A DNA stretch of 64,000 bases from CAMLIZ01 sp036231905 (GTDB lineage Bacteria > Pseudomonadota > Gammaproteobacteria > Burkholderiales > Burkholderiaceae_C), in NCBI RefSeq assembly GCF_036231905.1, contig NZ_JAZARE010000001.1, positions 496,001-560,000 on the forward strand, read 5' to 3'. Positions 35,199 through 42,356 of the stretch are shown piece by piece. The notes beneath the pieces are model-generated. The model was not told the DNA's origin. It saw only the letters and a program-made list of their open reading frames with translations, and searched no databases. The translations under genes were made by a program, and so were the position numbers. Every line of letters starts with the position of its first letter. The first letter of the stretch is position 1.

Positions 35199-36232
35199 GC
35201 GACAAACCCTTCCAGCACATTGACCACGTTCACCCCCACCGCCGAGACCGCATAACCACCTTCCATCGTGAAGACGGTGGGCAGGCGCGCCGCAGCGAGC
35301 AGCTCGCCCATGCGCAGGTAGCGCTCGCTGCGCAAGGTGAAGCCGGAGATCGGATCGCCCTCGAAGGTGTCCACGCCCAGCGCCACCACCAGCGCCTGCG
35401 CGCCCAACCGGCGCACCTCGCCCAACACCTGCTGCAGCGCCTGCGCCCAGGCCTCGAAGCCGGTGCCCACCGGCAGCGGCAGGTTGAGGTTGAAGCCCTC
35501 GCCGCGGCCCAGCCCGCGCTCGTCGGCATACCCCAGGTAGAACGGGTATTCGGTGCGCGGGTCGCCGTGGATGGAAGCGGTGAACACGTCATCACGTTCG
35601 TAGAACAGGCTCTGCGTGCCGTTGCCATGGTGGTAGTCCACGTCCACCACCGCCACCCGCTCGACGCCCGCGTCGCGCAGCGCCTGGGCCGCCAAAGCCG
35701 CGTTGTTCAGGAAGCAGTAGCCGCCGAAGAAGTCGGCGCCGGCATGGTGGCCGGGCGGACGGGTGAGCGCCGTGGCCACCGCCGCACCGCCGGCGACAGC
35801 ACGCGCCGCATCGATGGCGCAGGCCGCGCCGGCCAGCGCGGCGGCCCAAGTGCCAGCGCCCAGCGGCGTGCCGGCGTCGAAGGTGTACTGGCCGACGCGG
35901 GCGGAGAAGTTGGTGGGCGCCACGTCCCGGCGAAGGCCGTGGTTGGGCCACACCGAGGGAAGGATGTCGACCTCGTGGTTGGCCGGGTCCAGCGCCACCC
36001 AGTCGGCCCACGCGCTGGCGAGGAAGTCCAAGTAGTGCGGCGCATGCACGCGCCGCAGCAGCGCCATGTCGGGCGCACCCGGTTCACGCAGCATGCCCAC
36101 CGGGCGGCGGCGCAGCTCGTGCATCACATGGTCCAGTCGCGCGGGGGTTTCATGGCAAGGCACGAGGCGGCCGCGGAACATCTCCTGGCGGCCGGCGTGC
36201 CCCTGGTGCACGGGGTTGTGGAAGATCAGCAT
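35195..36232 (-). CDS. Histone deacetylase-family protein (acetylpolyamine amidohydrolase)
   Basis: This is a 345-residue zinc amidohydrolase. RPPGHHAG (tandem catalytic His), DVDYHHGNGTQ (zinc ligands), and MEGGYAV (catalytic Tyr) are all in place. Bacterial relatives remove acetyl groups from acetylated polyamines or small amides. ATG 36232 gives MLIFHNPVHQGH, the usual start. It is upstream of and coupled to the flavin reductase gene. It ends the core-type sequence before the cassette array. Confidence 0.85.
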   Translation of the reverse strand: MLIFHNPVHQGHAGRQEMFRGRLVPCHETPARLDHVMHELRRRPVGMLREPGAPDMALLRRVHAPHYLDFLASAWADWVALDPANHEVDILPSVWPNHGLRRDVAPTNFSARVGQYTFDAGTPLGAGTWAAALAGAACAIDAARAVAGGAAVATALTRPPGHHAGADFFGGYCFLNNAALAAQALRDAGVERVAVVDVDYHHGNGTQSLFYERDDVFTASIHGDPRTEYPFYLGYADERGLGRGEGFNLNLPLPVGTGFEAWAQALQQVLGEVRRLGAQALVVALGVDTFEGDPISGFTLRSERYLRMGELLAAARLPTVFTMEGGYAVSAVGVNVVNVLEGFVA

Positions 36233-36350
36233 GGTGGGAAAGTGTCGCAGCGTTTGGTGGCGCGGCTTCGCGCAGGGCCTGCTGTTCACATGCAATAGAG
36301 GTTGCCTGCTAAGCAGAGGTTGCCGTCAGAGTCGCTACTTCGACGGGGCC

Positions 36351-36422
36351 GCAATCCGACTCAAAGCTGAAGTTCAGGCGCCACTGGCAGGATGCCGGAA
36401 GCAGACATCCAAGGGGTTAGGG
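36351..36422 (-). repeat. attC-like site E, degenerate
   Basis: On the minus strand it begins CCCTAAC, contains a GGATG/CATCC stem and the conserved-looking end GGCGCCTGAACTTCA. The right core is degenerate (no GTTRRRY), so it may be inactive and marks the end of the array. Confidence 0.45.
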
Positions 36423-36434
36423 CGAGGGGGCACC

Positions 36435-36590
36435 CTACTTGCGCCGCTGGATGGCAAGCGCCGCAGCACTGTCCGTTTCAAACGAACTTTCACACTCCCG
36501 GCGCGCCTGTTCGTTTTCCCCAAAGAGAGATAAGCAACGCGCTAGAAACATTCCAACGACAAGTGATGCGGCTTGAAATGCAGAAGTCAT
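36435..36590 (-). CDS. Small cassette ORF, 51 residues
   Basis: MTSAFQAASLVVGMFLARCL begins a possible single membrane helix followed by a charged tail with EQARRECESSFE. The ORF ends 13 bp before the degenerate attC site E, the usual position of a cassette gene. No homology is recognised and it could be spurious. Its upstream neighbour in the same cassette is the 76-residue ORF. Confidence 0.35.
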   Translation of the reverse strand: MTSAFQAASLVVGMFLARCLSLFGENEQARRECESSFETDSAAALAIQRRK

Positions 36591-36684
36591 CTTCGGACCC
36601 TGTGCCTTTACAAAGGGGGTCGTTGGGTGACTCCGGGTACAGCGCCACCGGTCTTCCATTTGCGGAGAAAAGCCTGTGCATCAC

Positions 36685-36915
36685 TCAAGCGTGATTTGCA
36701 GACTTTCGCATCCATGACACTTGGCATCCTGTGTAGTCAACCGTCAGGCTAGACGTCCTGGGATAGATGCGAGCAATCGTTCCAGGGCCGTGCGACTCGC
36801 TTGCACTAGCTGGACGTACAGTGACATCGCAGTTCCGGCCATGGGGTCGGCGCTCCGCCAGCGCCGATCCCGTCGCCACAATGACACGACCGGCGATCGG
36901 TCTGGTGATGTGCAT
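36685..36915 (-). CDS. Small cassette ORF, 76 residues
   Basis: This ORF starts 6 bp after the right core of attC D, where cassette genes begin. MHITRPIAGRVIVATGSALA and GTIARIYPRTSSLTVDY suggest a small beta-rich domain, perhaps SH3-like, with no recognised family. If it is real, the space between its stop and the next attC (about 260 bp) is unusually long for one cassette, which may indicate two fused cassettes. Confidence 0.45.
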   Translation of the reverse strand: MHITRPIAGRVIVATGSALAERRPHGRNCDVTVRPASASESHGPGTIARIYPRTSSLTVDYTGCQVSWMRKSANHA

Positions 36916-36920
36916 AGTTC

Positions 36921-36998
36921 GCTGAACGTTTGACATGAGCGGCGACCGGAAACCGGCGAAGCTTGCTGGGAGACGTTCGCTCGATGGAAGGTTTTGGC
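36921..36998 (-). repeat. attC-like site D (78 bp)
   Basis: Minus strand: left core GCCAAAAC followed by CTTCCATCGAGCG, central imperfect hairpin with CCGGTTTCCGG, then CGCTCATGTCAAACGTTCAGC. The end matches the usual CTCAAACGTT attC terminus. It follows the DUF6602 gene stop by 10 bp. Confidence 0.65.
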
Positions 36999-37008
36999 CT
37001 CACCGCGC

Positions 37009-37677
37009 CTACTGAACATAGTGCTGCAAATCGGGTCGGGCAGAAATAAGCTGACGAAAGAGCACATCAATCGAGAGTGCCAGCGCATAAAGGCCGGTAG
37101 GTCCACTTGCAGTCATCCCGAAGCCTACGAAGCAGCCGGACTGGATGACCAGTGCACCGTCGGGGCGATCGGCTTCAGCGGTACTAGATAGCCTGGCAGC
37201 CAAACCTTCCGTGGTGCTATGGCCAGCGTAGCCAACGGCGATGACAGGGATGTAGTGTGTTGGATCAGAGTCACCAGCAATCGTGACCGCATTGAGGTTC
37301 CTCCGCAGTCGCTTGACAGCCGCTGTCGTTCCAACAACTTCCGACCATTGACTTTGCAAGTCTGACTTGACTTCGACTACCGCAGCAACTGACTCCGCGA
37401 GCAAGAGCCGTTGGCTGGCGTTAGGCATTGGAAAGCTCGGCGAGAACCCAAACTCAATCGCGATGTCGACTTGACCTGAGATGTTCCCTTCAGCATCAGT
37501 GATTGCGCCGCTTGAGAACCGTCTATGCGCCGGAAATATCTTCTCGAGGAACTCACGCAGGAACGTCTCTCGCTCGGCTCCAGCCACCGCGGAAGGTAAG
37601 CCGACTGACCCCGACTTGTGTGCAAGCAAGACCTGCTGGATGGCAGTCAAGCGCTGGAGCAGGTAAGCGTTCACCAT
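37009..37677 (-). CDS. DUF6602-type protein with PD-(D/E)XK-like motif (integron cassette 3)
   Basis: This is a 222-residue protein resembling the DUF6602 family: a helix with AGAERETFLREFLEKIFPA, then QVDIAIEF (Asp71) and VVEVKSDL (Glu102-x-Lys104). This Asp...Glu-x-Lys spacing is that of PD-(D/E)XK nuclease folds, and DUF6602 proteins are usually considered nuclease-like and often occur near defence genes. Activity is inferred only. ATG 37677 lies 11 bp after the right core of attC C, and the stop lies 10 bp before attC D, giving a clean one-gene cassette. Confidence 0.65.
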   Translation of the reverse strand: MVNAYLLQRLTAIQQVLLAHKSGSVGLPSAVAGAERETFLREFLEKIFPAHRRFSSGAITDAEGNISGQVDIAIEFGFSPSFPMPNASQRLLLAESVAAVVEVKSDLQSQWSEVVGTTAAVKRLRRNLNAVTIAGDSDPTHYIPVIAVGYAGHSTTEGLAARLSSTAEADRPDGALVIQSGCFVGFGMTASGPTGLYALALSIDVLFRQLISARPDLQHYVQ

Positions 37678-37687
37678 GAATTGTCAG

Positions 37688-37769
37688 ACTTAACGTGCGA
37701 CATGAATGACATGAGCGTTTGACTTGAGCGGCTTGCCGAAGCGAGGTCCGCTCGAAGGAAGGGTTATGC
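37688..37769 (-). repeat. attC-like site C (82 bp)
   Basis: Minus strand: GCATAAC core containing the stop codon TAA of the preceding gene, CCTTCCTTCGAGCGGACC, a short GCTTCGGCAAGC loop, CCGCTCAAGTC, and the right core GTTAAGT, which fits GTTRRRY exactly. Confidence 0.75.
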
Positions 37770-38528
37770 CGCAATCGCATTGATGCTTCGGAAGCGCTGA
37801 ATGCCAATGCAACTGATGCGGTGGTTATGACCGGCCTGGATTGACTTGAGGCCAACGCGGGAGGCGTAGGAGGTGACAGCGGTTGCCAGATCTTCGTGCA
37901 TGAATCGATGGAGAGCAAGCATTTGACTATTCACAAACTCACTGATCTGCGTGAGAGCCATCTGCGAGCGCCCATCAGCTGTCGGTTCCGAGCGTTCCGT
38001 ACCTGCCGCGTTCACCAGCGCGAACGAAGGAATGGGCGTTTCGAACACGACAACTTTAGATTTGTAATGGACCACGTTGTCTCGGTCGTTCGCGAGACGC
38101 GCCATCCATTTCGAGGCGCTTGCGAAAGCCTCTGCAAACTCCGGGAAGGAGTCGGAATTCTTTGAAAGGTATTGGGCCAATGTGAACACAGACATCTCAC
38201 GGTTCTTCGGATGAACACCTCCAGTGAGTCCTTTGAAGCCCCTGAGGCTGCTGGGCATGATCTGTCTGATAACAAACGCCACATCGTTCATCACGATCCG
38301 AAAGCGAATGATGTAGTGCTCAAGATCAGCGTCAAGGAACAGGCGATCTTCACGGGACATGGCAAGGGCCAAGAAGACCCGTTCGTAACACCCAAATAGG
38401 CGCGTGAGGGACCAGAACAGCGTGCCGGTGTCGAAGTGCCGAATGTTTCCGTGCTCGCCGAAGCCGATGGCATCCAACGATTGAAAAAGAGGGACATGGA
38501 GCGAGTGAGGGCTATTTTCTTGCGCCAT
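37764..38528 (-). CDS. Hypothetical helical protein with R-x4-H motif (integron cassette 2)
   Basis: This is a 254-residue, mostly alpha-helical protein with no confident family. ANDRDNVVHYKSKVVVFETP contains Arg149-x4-His154, the RX4-6H motif by which HEPN-type RNases are recognised, followed by a beta strand as in some HEPN-like proteins. That resemblance is suggestive only. The ATG at 38528 lies inside the right core of attC B (GTTATGG) and the stop TAA inside the left core of attC C, the most compact cassette form. No partner nucleotidyltransferase gene is adjacent. Confidence 0.55.
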   Translation of the reverse strand: MAQENSPHSLHVPLFQSLDAIGFGEHGNIRHFDTGTLFWSLTRLFGCYERVFLALAMSREDRLFLDADLEHYIIRFRIVMNDVAFVIRQIMPSSLRGFKGLTGGVHPKNREMSVFTLAQYLSKNSDSFPEFAEAFASASKWMARLANDRDNVVHYKSKVVVFETPIPSFALVNAAGTERSEPTADGRSQMALTQISEFVNSQMLALHRFMHEDLATAVTSYASRVGLKSIQAGHNHRISCIGIQRFRSINAIAA

Positions 38529-38649
38529 AACGTTTGAGCATTGCGACGCCTCCGGTATGGCGCTTGGCCTGGGAGGAGCGAAGTTACAGCGAGCGCCGCG
38601 GGGGCCAAAGGCCATGCTGGTCGAGGTCGCTCGAGCAAAGGGTTAGGTT
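38525..38649 (-). repeat. attC-like site B (125 bp)
   Basis: Minus strand: ACCTAAC core (contains the protease stop TAA), then TTTGCTCGAGCGAC; at the other end GTCGCAATGCTCAAACGTTATGG. TTTG...GCGAC at the left pairs with GTCGC...CAAA at the right with unpaired centre bases, as the L''/L' boxes of attC do. Confidence 0.75.
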
Positions 38650-39635
38650 CCTGGCACTCCGCCAAACTGGATTGCTTGTTCCCCTTGCGCACCAGTAGTG
38701 AAGCCGATGTGCTCAACGCCGCCAACCGGCATTGGGATTTCCCCGCTCGCGGCCATCTCCAGAAGCGTTCGAGTCTTGGGTTGCCCAATGTGCTCCGGCA
38801 AGGAGAGGCCCAACGCCGGCCAGGTACAGCCGATGATCGATTCACCAGCCACCGACTGGTTAATGCGAGCTTCGTCGGAGGATGCGTCTGCGCATACGAC
38901 TCCACAAGCCGCTACGGTTGTCCCAGGTTTCGGGATGAAAAGATAGCCACCGCTCATCCCGGGCTCGGCCGGAATTGAGGTTGTGAAGCAGGGCCACCTG
39001 TACTGCCGAAGGCCGCGAGGAAACACACCCGTGACCACGCCGAGTCGGATGCTTACCCGCCTGGAAACTATGAGGACTTGGCCTTGACCCGTGCGATCGC
39101 TCGGCGGCTCTGACTCGCCGACCTTCATTTCGTCGATGGCAACCATCTGAGCCGGATCTCCGACGCTCGGAAGCTCAGTATGGAAGGGCACGGAACGCGG
39201 ATCGAATGGAGGAGGTTCGCGCTCCTGCGGTCCGATGGCGCAGACAGCGACATCATGGCTAGCGTTGTAGCTGGCGCAGTGAACGTCCAGAAGTCCAGCG
39301 CTGCGGCCGTCAACCCAGACCGCCTTGAGATGTTCCGGGCTCAGAGAAACGTTGATTCTGTCCGGTACGAAGATGGCAGACGGTGAACTTGTGCGACCAA
39401 GGCCCTGGAACTGAGAAACGCCCTCAGTCAGCACGTGTTTCGCAGTGGCGACCAGTGCGAGACCGGGGTCGCCCGCGATGACAAATCCGGTTCCAGCCAA
39501 GCGGGGCATTCGTTCACGATCAAATGCAAGGAACGCGACCAGTGTTGGTTTGAGGCGTTCGACTTCGGCCGGATTTGCACTTGAGACTTCAATCCATGCG
39601 CGGCGTTCGGGATCTCCGTGGACAAAGGGCTGCAT
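38643..39635 (-). CDS. Trypsin-like serine protease (integron cassette 1)
   Basis: This is a 330-residue chymotrypsin-fold protease without a signal peptide. ATAKHVLTEG (His67), NASHDVAVC (Asp128) and AEPGMSGGYL (Ser228) supply the catalytic triad in the correct order and spacing. No PDZ domain is seen. Cytosolic trypsin-like proteases of this kind occur in accessory DNA, sometimes with defence genes. ATG 39635 is 7 bp after the GTTAGGC core of the preceding site, and the stop is inside attC B, making it the first visible cassette. Longer upstream frames read through the attachment site and were not used. Confidence 0.75.
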   Translation of the reverse strand: MQPFVHGDPERRAWIEVSSANPAEVERLKPTLVAFLAFDRERMPRLAGTGFVIAGDPGLALVATAKHVLTEGVSQFQGLGRTSSPSAIFVPDRINVSLSPEHLKAVWVDGRSAGLLDVHCASYNASHDVAVCAIGPQEREPPPFDPRSVPFHTELPSVGDPAQMVAIDEMKVGESEPPSDRTGQGQVLIVSRRVSIRLGVVTGVFPRGLRQYRWPCFTTSIPAEPGMSGGYLFIPKPGTTVAACGVVCADASSDEARINQSVAGESIIGCTWPALGLSLPEHIGQPKTRTLLEMAASGEIPMPVGGVEHIGFTTGAQGEQAIQFGGVPGT

Positions 39636-39641
39636 TGCGAG

Positions 39642-39725
39642 GCCTAACGAATGAGAGGGACTTCCCGGTCCCAAACTGCCGTGTAGCGGCGACCGGCAGC
39701 GAGTGCCACGATGGGGTTGCGATAT
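39642..39725 (-). repeat. attC- or attI-like site A upstream of the first cassette
   Basis: The minus-strand right core GTTAGGC (39642-39648) is exact. Upstream lie two stems (GGGAC/GTCCC and CTGCCG/CGGCAG). The left core is unclear (GCAACCCC), so the site may be a decayed attC or an attI-type site; the absence of an integrase gene favours attC. Confidence 0.5.
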
Positions 39726-39754
39726 CTCATCAACTCTCTCGAAAGGGGAGGTCC

Positions 39755-39880
39755 ATGTCATTTTGGCCGTCGGCATGGATCGCGCCAAGCAGGTTTTTCG
39801 GTGCACGCCGTGGAGGGGTAGCAAGCCGGTTTTTGGTTGAGCCGGCGACGCCGCGCGACAAGCTACTCGCCCTAGTGCCC
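39755..39880 (+). pseudogene. IS110-family transposase N-terminal remnant
   Basis: Reading in two frames gives AVGMDRAKQVF, then SVHAVEG, then VEPATPRDKLLALV. The pattern GID-AKxVFxVHGV followed by PRxKLL is typical of the N-terminus of IS110/IS1111 transposases. At least two frameshifts and a stop break it, and the rest is missing. It lies about 100 bp from the GTTAGGC core of the cassette array; a branch of this family is known to target attC sites. Confidence 0.5.
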
Positions 39881-39954
39881 TCGGCGTCAAAGCGCCACCT
39901 CTGAGAGTGGAACGGGTGTCCCCAACGCCCTGCCCGAGACACCCACCACAGCCG

Positions 39955-40719
39955 CTACTCCCCCACCTTCCCCGGCAACGACAAATTCCCCGACGCCACC
40001 TTGAACACATCCACCACGCACAGCAGCGGGTTGTGCACGCTGGCGTTCACCCGCAGCGCCGCCGTCACGCCATCAAACCCCGCGCTGGTGACCACGCCGA
40101 TGTCGTCAAACGGCACGCGCACTTCCAGCGTCTTGCCCTGAAAGCTGGGGCTCCAGCCGGGGCTGTCGATCAGGATCGGCAGGCCGGGCCAGGTCTTGGG
40201 CAGCTTGGGCTTGCTGCCTTCGGGGATGTCCACCACCTTCAGCGCGCCGTTGCCGCAGGCGGCGTCGGGTTGCAGCACCACCCAGTGTGAATGCCACACG
40301 TTGCCGTCGTTGGCGCGGTCGCCGTCGCCGTTTTCGTCGAACAGCGGCGTGTCGTCGAAGTCGGGATGCGAGGTGACGGCAAACGCGAGGATGCCGCTCT
40401 TGGCCTCGAAGCCCACGGCCGACGGGTCCATGCTGGTGGGCCACACGTAGGAGAACACGCTGCTGCCGGCCAGCTTGCCGGAGGGCGTGGGCCGGGTCGC
40501 GCCCGCCTTGCCGGACACGGCCATGTGGAACACCGCCACCTTGCCCTCGGTGGTGATGCGGGTGTGGAAGATGTCGAAGGCCGGCTTCACGGCGGGCGCG
40601 GGCTTGCTCTGGATGCCGCCCGTATGGGCGTGGGCCGCAGGCCCGTGGGCTTGGCTGGTGGCCCCGGCGAGGGCGAGCGCCAGCGCGAGGGTGAGGCGGG
40701 TGGCGGGGATGCGGTTCAT
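39955..40719 (-). CDS. Exported hypothetical protein, His-rich N-terminus
   Basis: This is a 254-residue protein with a clear signal peptide (TLALALALAGATSQA) followed by HGPAAHAHTGG. The mature part is beta-rich and has an acidic loop, LFDENGDGDRANDG, that looks like a calcium-binding turn, then NVWHSHWVVL. No family is recognised with certainty. It is divergent from the AraC gene, 93 bp apart, and may be its target. The His-rich start could bind metal. Confidence 0.6.
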   Translation of the reverse strand: MNRIPATRLTLALALALAGATSQAHGPAAHAHTGGIQSKPAPAVKPAFDIFHTRITTEGKVAVFHMAVSGKAGATRPTPSGKLAGSSVFSYVWPTSMDPSAVGFEAKSGILAFAVTSHPDFDDTPLFDENGDGDRANDGNVWHSHWVVLQPDAACGNGALKVVDIPEGSKPKLPKTWPGLPILIDSPGWSPSFQGKTLEVRVPFDDIGVVTSAGFDGVTAALRVNASVHNPLLCVVDVFKVASGNLSLPGKVGE

Positions 40720-40812
40720 TCGATGGCTCCTGTGGGTTGATTGGGCTGCAGTGGCGATCACTCGCCTTGCAGCGGCCCACGCAGTGTGCGGCGGCCTGCG
40801 CTACGATTCGGT

Positions 40813-41730
40813 ATGGTTCGTCCAGCAAACACATCCAATCGTCCAAGCGGCGCCAAAGCGCCCCCGCCCAGCGTGGACCGCTTGTCCTCGCTGCTCGAAC
40901 GCTTCCGCGTGCGCGCCCACCTCTTCCACACCGGCCCCTTGTGCGGCGTGACGCGCTTTGCGGCGGAGCCGGGCCGCGGCTTTCTGCATGTGATGCGCCG
41001 GGGCGAAATGGTGGTCACGCATGCAGCGCGCAGCGGTGCGCCGCGCCGGCTGACCGTGGCCGAGCCCACGCTGCTGTTCTATCCGCGGCCGCTGGCGCAC
41101 CAGTTCCACAACGCGCCGGCCGAAGGCGCCGACTTCGTCTGCGCCACGCTCGATTTCGATGGCGGCGACAAGCATCCGCTGGCGCGTGCGCTGCCGCCGC
41201 TGGTGCGGCTGCCGCTGCGCGCGGTGGCCGGCTTGGAGCACACGCTGGCGCTGCTGTTCGCCGAGACCGAGCAGGTGCGCTGCGGCCATCGCCTGCTGGC
41301 CGATCGCCTGTTCGAGGTGTTGCTGCTGCAGCTGCTGCGCTGGCTGCTGGACCATCCGCAAGAAGGCGGGCTCTCGATGGGCCTGCTCACCGGCCTGGCC
41401 GATCCGCGCCTGGCGCGTGCGCTGGTGGCGCTGCACGACGCGCCGGGCGAGGCGTGGAGCCTGGCGCGCATGGCGCAAACGGCCGGCATGTCGCGCAGCG
41501 CCTTCGCGGCGCACTTCAAGGCCGTGGTGGGCGAAACGCCAGCCGACTACCTCACCCACTGGCGCCTCACCATCGCGCAGGCGCAGCTGCGCGAAGGGCG
41601 GTCGGTGAAGGTGGTGGCCGATGCTTTGGGTTATGCCAATGCGTCGGCGCTGTCGCGGGTGTTCACGCAGAAGACGGGGCGCTCGCCGCGCGCCTGGCTG
41701 GGCAGCCTGGCGGAGGCGCAGCCTGCATGA
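40813..41730 (+). CDS. AraC-family regulator with cupin domain
   Basis: This is a 305-residue regulator with an N-terminal cupin (residues about 20-180, AEPGRGFLHVMRRGEMVV and LLFYPRPLAHQFHN) and a C-terminal AraC domain (about 205-300) with LARMAQTAGMSRSAFAAHFK and the second helix-turn-helix VKVVADALGYANASALSRVF. The layout resembles RclR/cupin_6 regulators that respond to reactive species. ATG 40813 is the first start consistent with the domain. Confidence 0.85.
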   Translation: MVRPANTSNRPSGAKAPPPSVDRLSSLLERFRVRAHLFHTGPLCGVTRFAAEPGRGFLHVMRRGEMVVTHAARSGAPRRLTVAEPTLLFYPRPLAHQFHNAPAEGADFVCATLDFDGGDKHPLARALPPLVRLPLRAVAGLEHTLALLFAETEQVRCGHRLLADRLFEVLLLQLLRWLLDHPQEGGLSMGLLTGLADPRLARALVALHDAPGEAWSLARMAQTAGMSRSAFAAHFKAVVGETPADYLTHWRLTIAQAQLREGRSVKVVADALGYANASALSRVFTQKTGRSPRAWLGSLAEAQPA

Positions 41731-41798
41731 GCCGCCGGGCCGCTCCCAAGGCGAATACCGCAGCCCGCAGGGCGGAGGTCGCCCTATGAGAGCGCGGC

Positions 41799-42185
41799 TT
41801 ACGGCTGGCGCGCGTAGCTCTCGGTGAGCATCTCCCACTGGTGGCCGTCGGGCTGGTTCCAGTAGACGATGCGCCCGCCATGCGCGGTGTCCACCTGGTG
41901 GTCCACCGGCCCATGCACGCTGCTGCGATAGGCGATGCCGGCCGCCTGGATGCGCTGCAGGATCGCATCGAAGGCGGCAGCGTCCACGCGGAAGCAGTAG
42001 TGGATGAGCGGCAGCGGCTCGGGCCACTCGTCAAAGTCCAGCGTGAAGCCGTCATTCACGTACACCGGCGCAAACGGGCCGATGCCGGTGGCCGACCACG
42101 GCACACCGAGCAGCCCAGCCAGTTGCCGTGCCGCGGCCACCTTGTCGCGCGCCGGCACCATCAGGTGATCGAGGTGGATCGTCAT
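41799..42185 (-). CDS. VOC/glyoxalase-like protein
   Basis: This 128-residue cytoplasmic protein starts MTIHLDHLMVPARDKVAAA and has the repeated beta-alpha-beta-beta-beta units of the vicinal oxygen chelate superfamily, including VYVNDGFTLDFDEW, HYCFRVD and WEMLTESY. Metal residues are plausible (His6, Glu in WEML) but the substrate is unknown. It stands alone, convergent with the AraC gene and divergent from a lipoprotein gene. Confidence 0.8.
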   Translation of the reverse strand: MTIHLDHLMVPARDKVAAARQLAGLLGVPWSATGIGPFAPVYVNDGFTLDFDEWPEPLPLIHYCFRVDAAAFDAILQRIQAAGIAYRSSVHGPVDHQVDTAHGGRIVYWNQPDGHQWEMLTESYARQP

Positions 42186-42356
42186 CGGTCGCTCCTGTTG
42201 CCAGCCCCCATGGTGCCACCCCGCGGCGGCGCAGCCCGCAGCACCCACGGTATTGCGTTCCGATACTCCACTGGCCCGTGATTGAGCGCCACGCCGAACT
42301 CGCCGATCCTCGCGCCGCGGCAATGTGCCCGCGCCTTGAAAGCCACCGTGAGTTCG

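Larger units (their letters stand above)
36351..39648 (-). mobile_element. Array of integron-type gene cassettes without an integrase in the window (CALIN)
   Basis: Five spaced attC-like sites separate single-gene units that all face the same way (minus strand). The stop codons of the protease (38643) and R-x4-H (37764) genes lie within the left core (RYYYAAC-like) of the following site, and start codons fall 0-11 bp after the right core (GTTRRRY-like). The units are AT-richer than both flanks and encode unrelated proteins without housekeeping roles. No integrase reading frame is visible in the window, so this is a cluster of attC sites lacking integrase, or the distal end of a larger integron. 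Confidence 0.78.

Noticed and set aside
36297..36325. Direct repeat AGAGGTTGCC at the end of the cassette array as an insertion duplication
   Set aside because: The copies are only 9 bp apart and flank no element; it is more likely a chance short repeat.
37764..38528. A HEPN-MNT toxin-antitoxin module
   Set aside because: Only an R-x4-H motif is present and the neighbouring gene is not a nucleotidyltransferase, so the module call is not supported.
39642..39725. An attI site with an integrase gene nearby
   Set aside because: The GTTAGGC core is good, but no tyrosine-recombinase motif (R..H-R-Y box or integron-specific insertion) could be read in either strand within the next kilobases.
38643..40010. 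N-terminal extension of the protease beyond ATG 39635
   Set aside because: The longer frame runs through the GTTAGGC recombination core and into the IS110 relic, so it is non-coding read-through.
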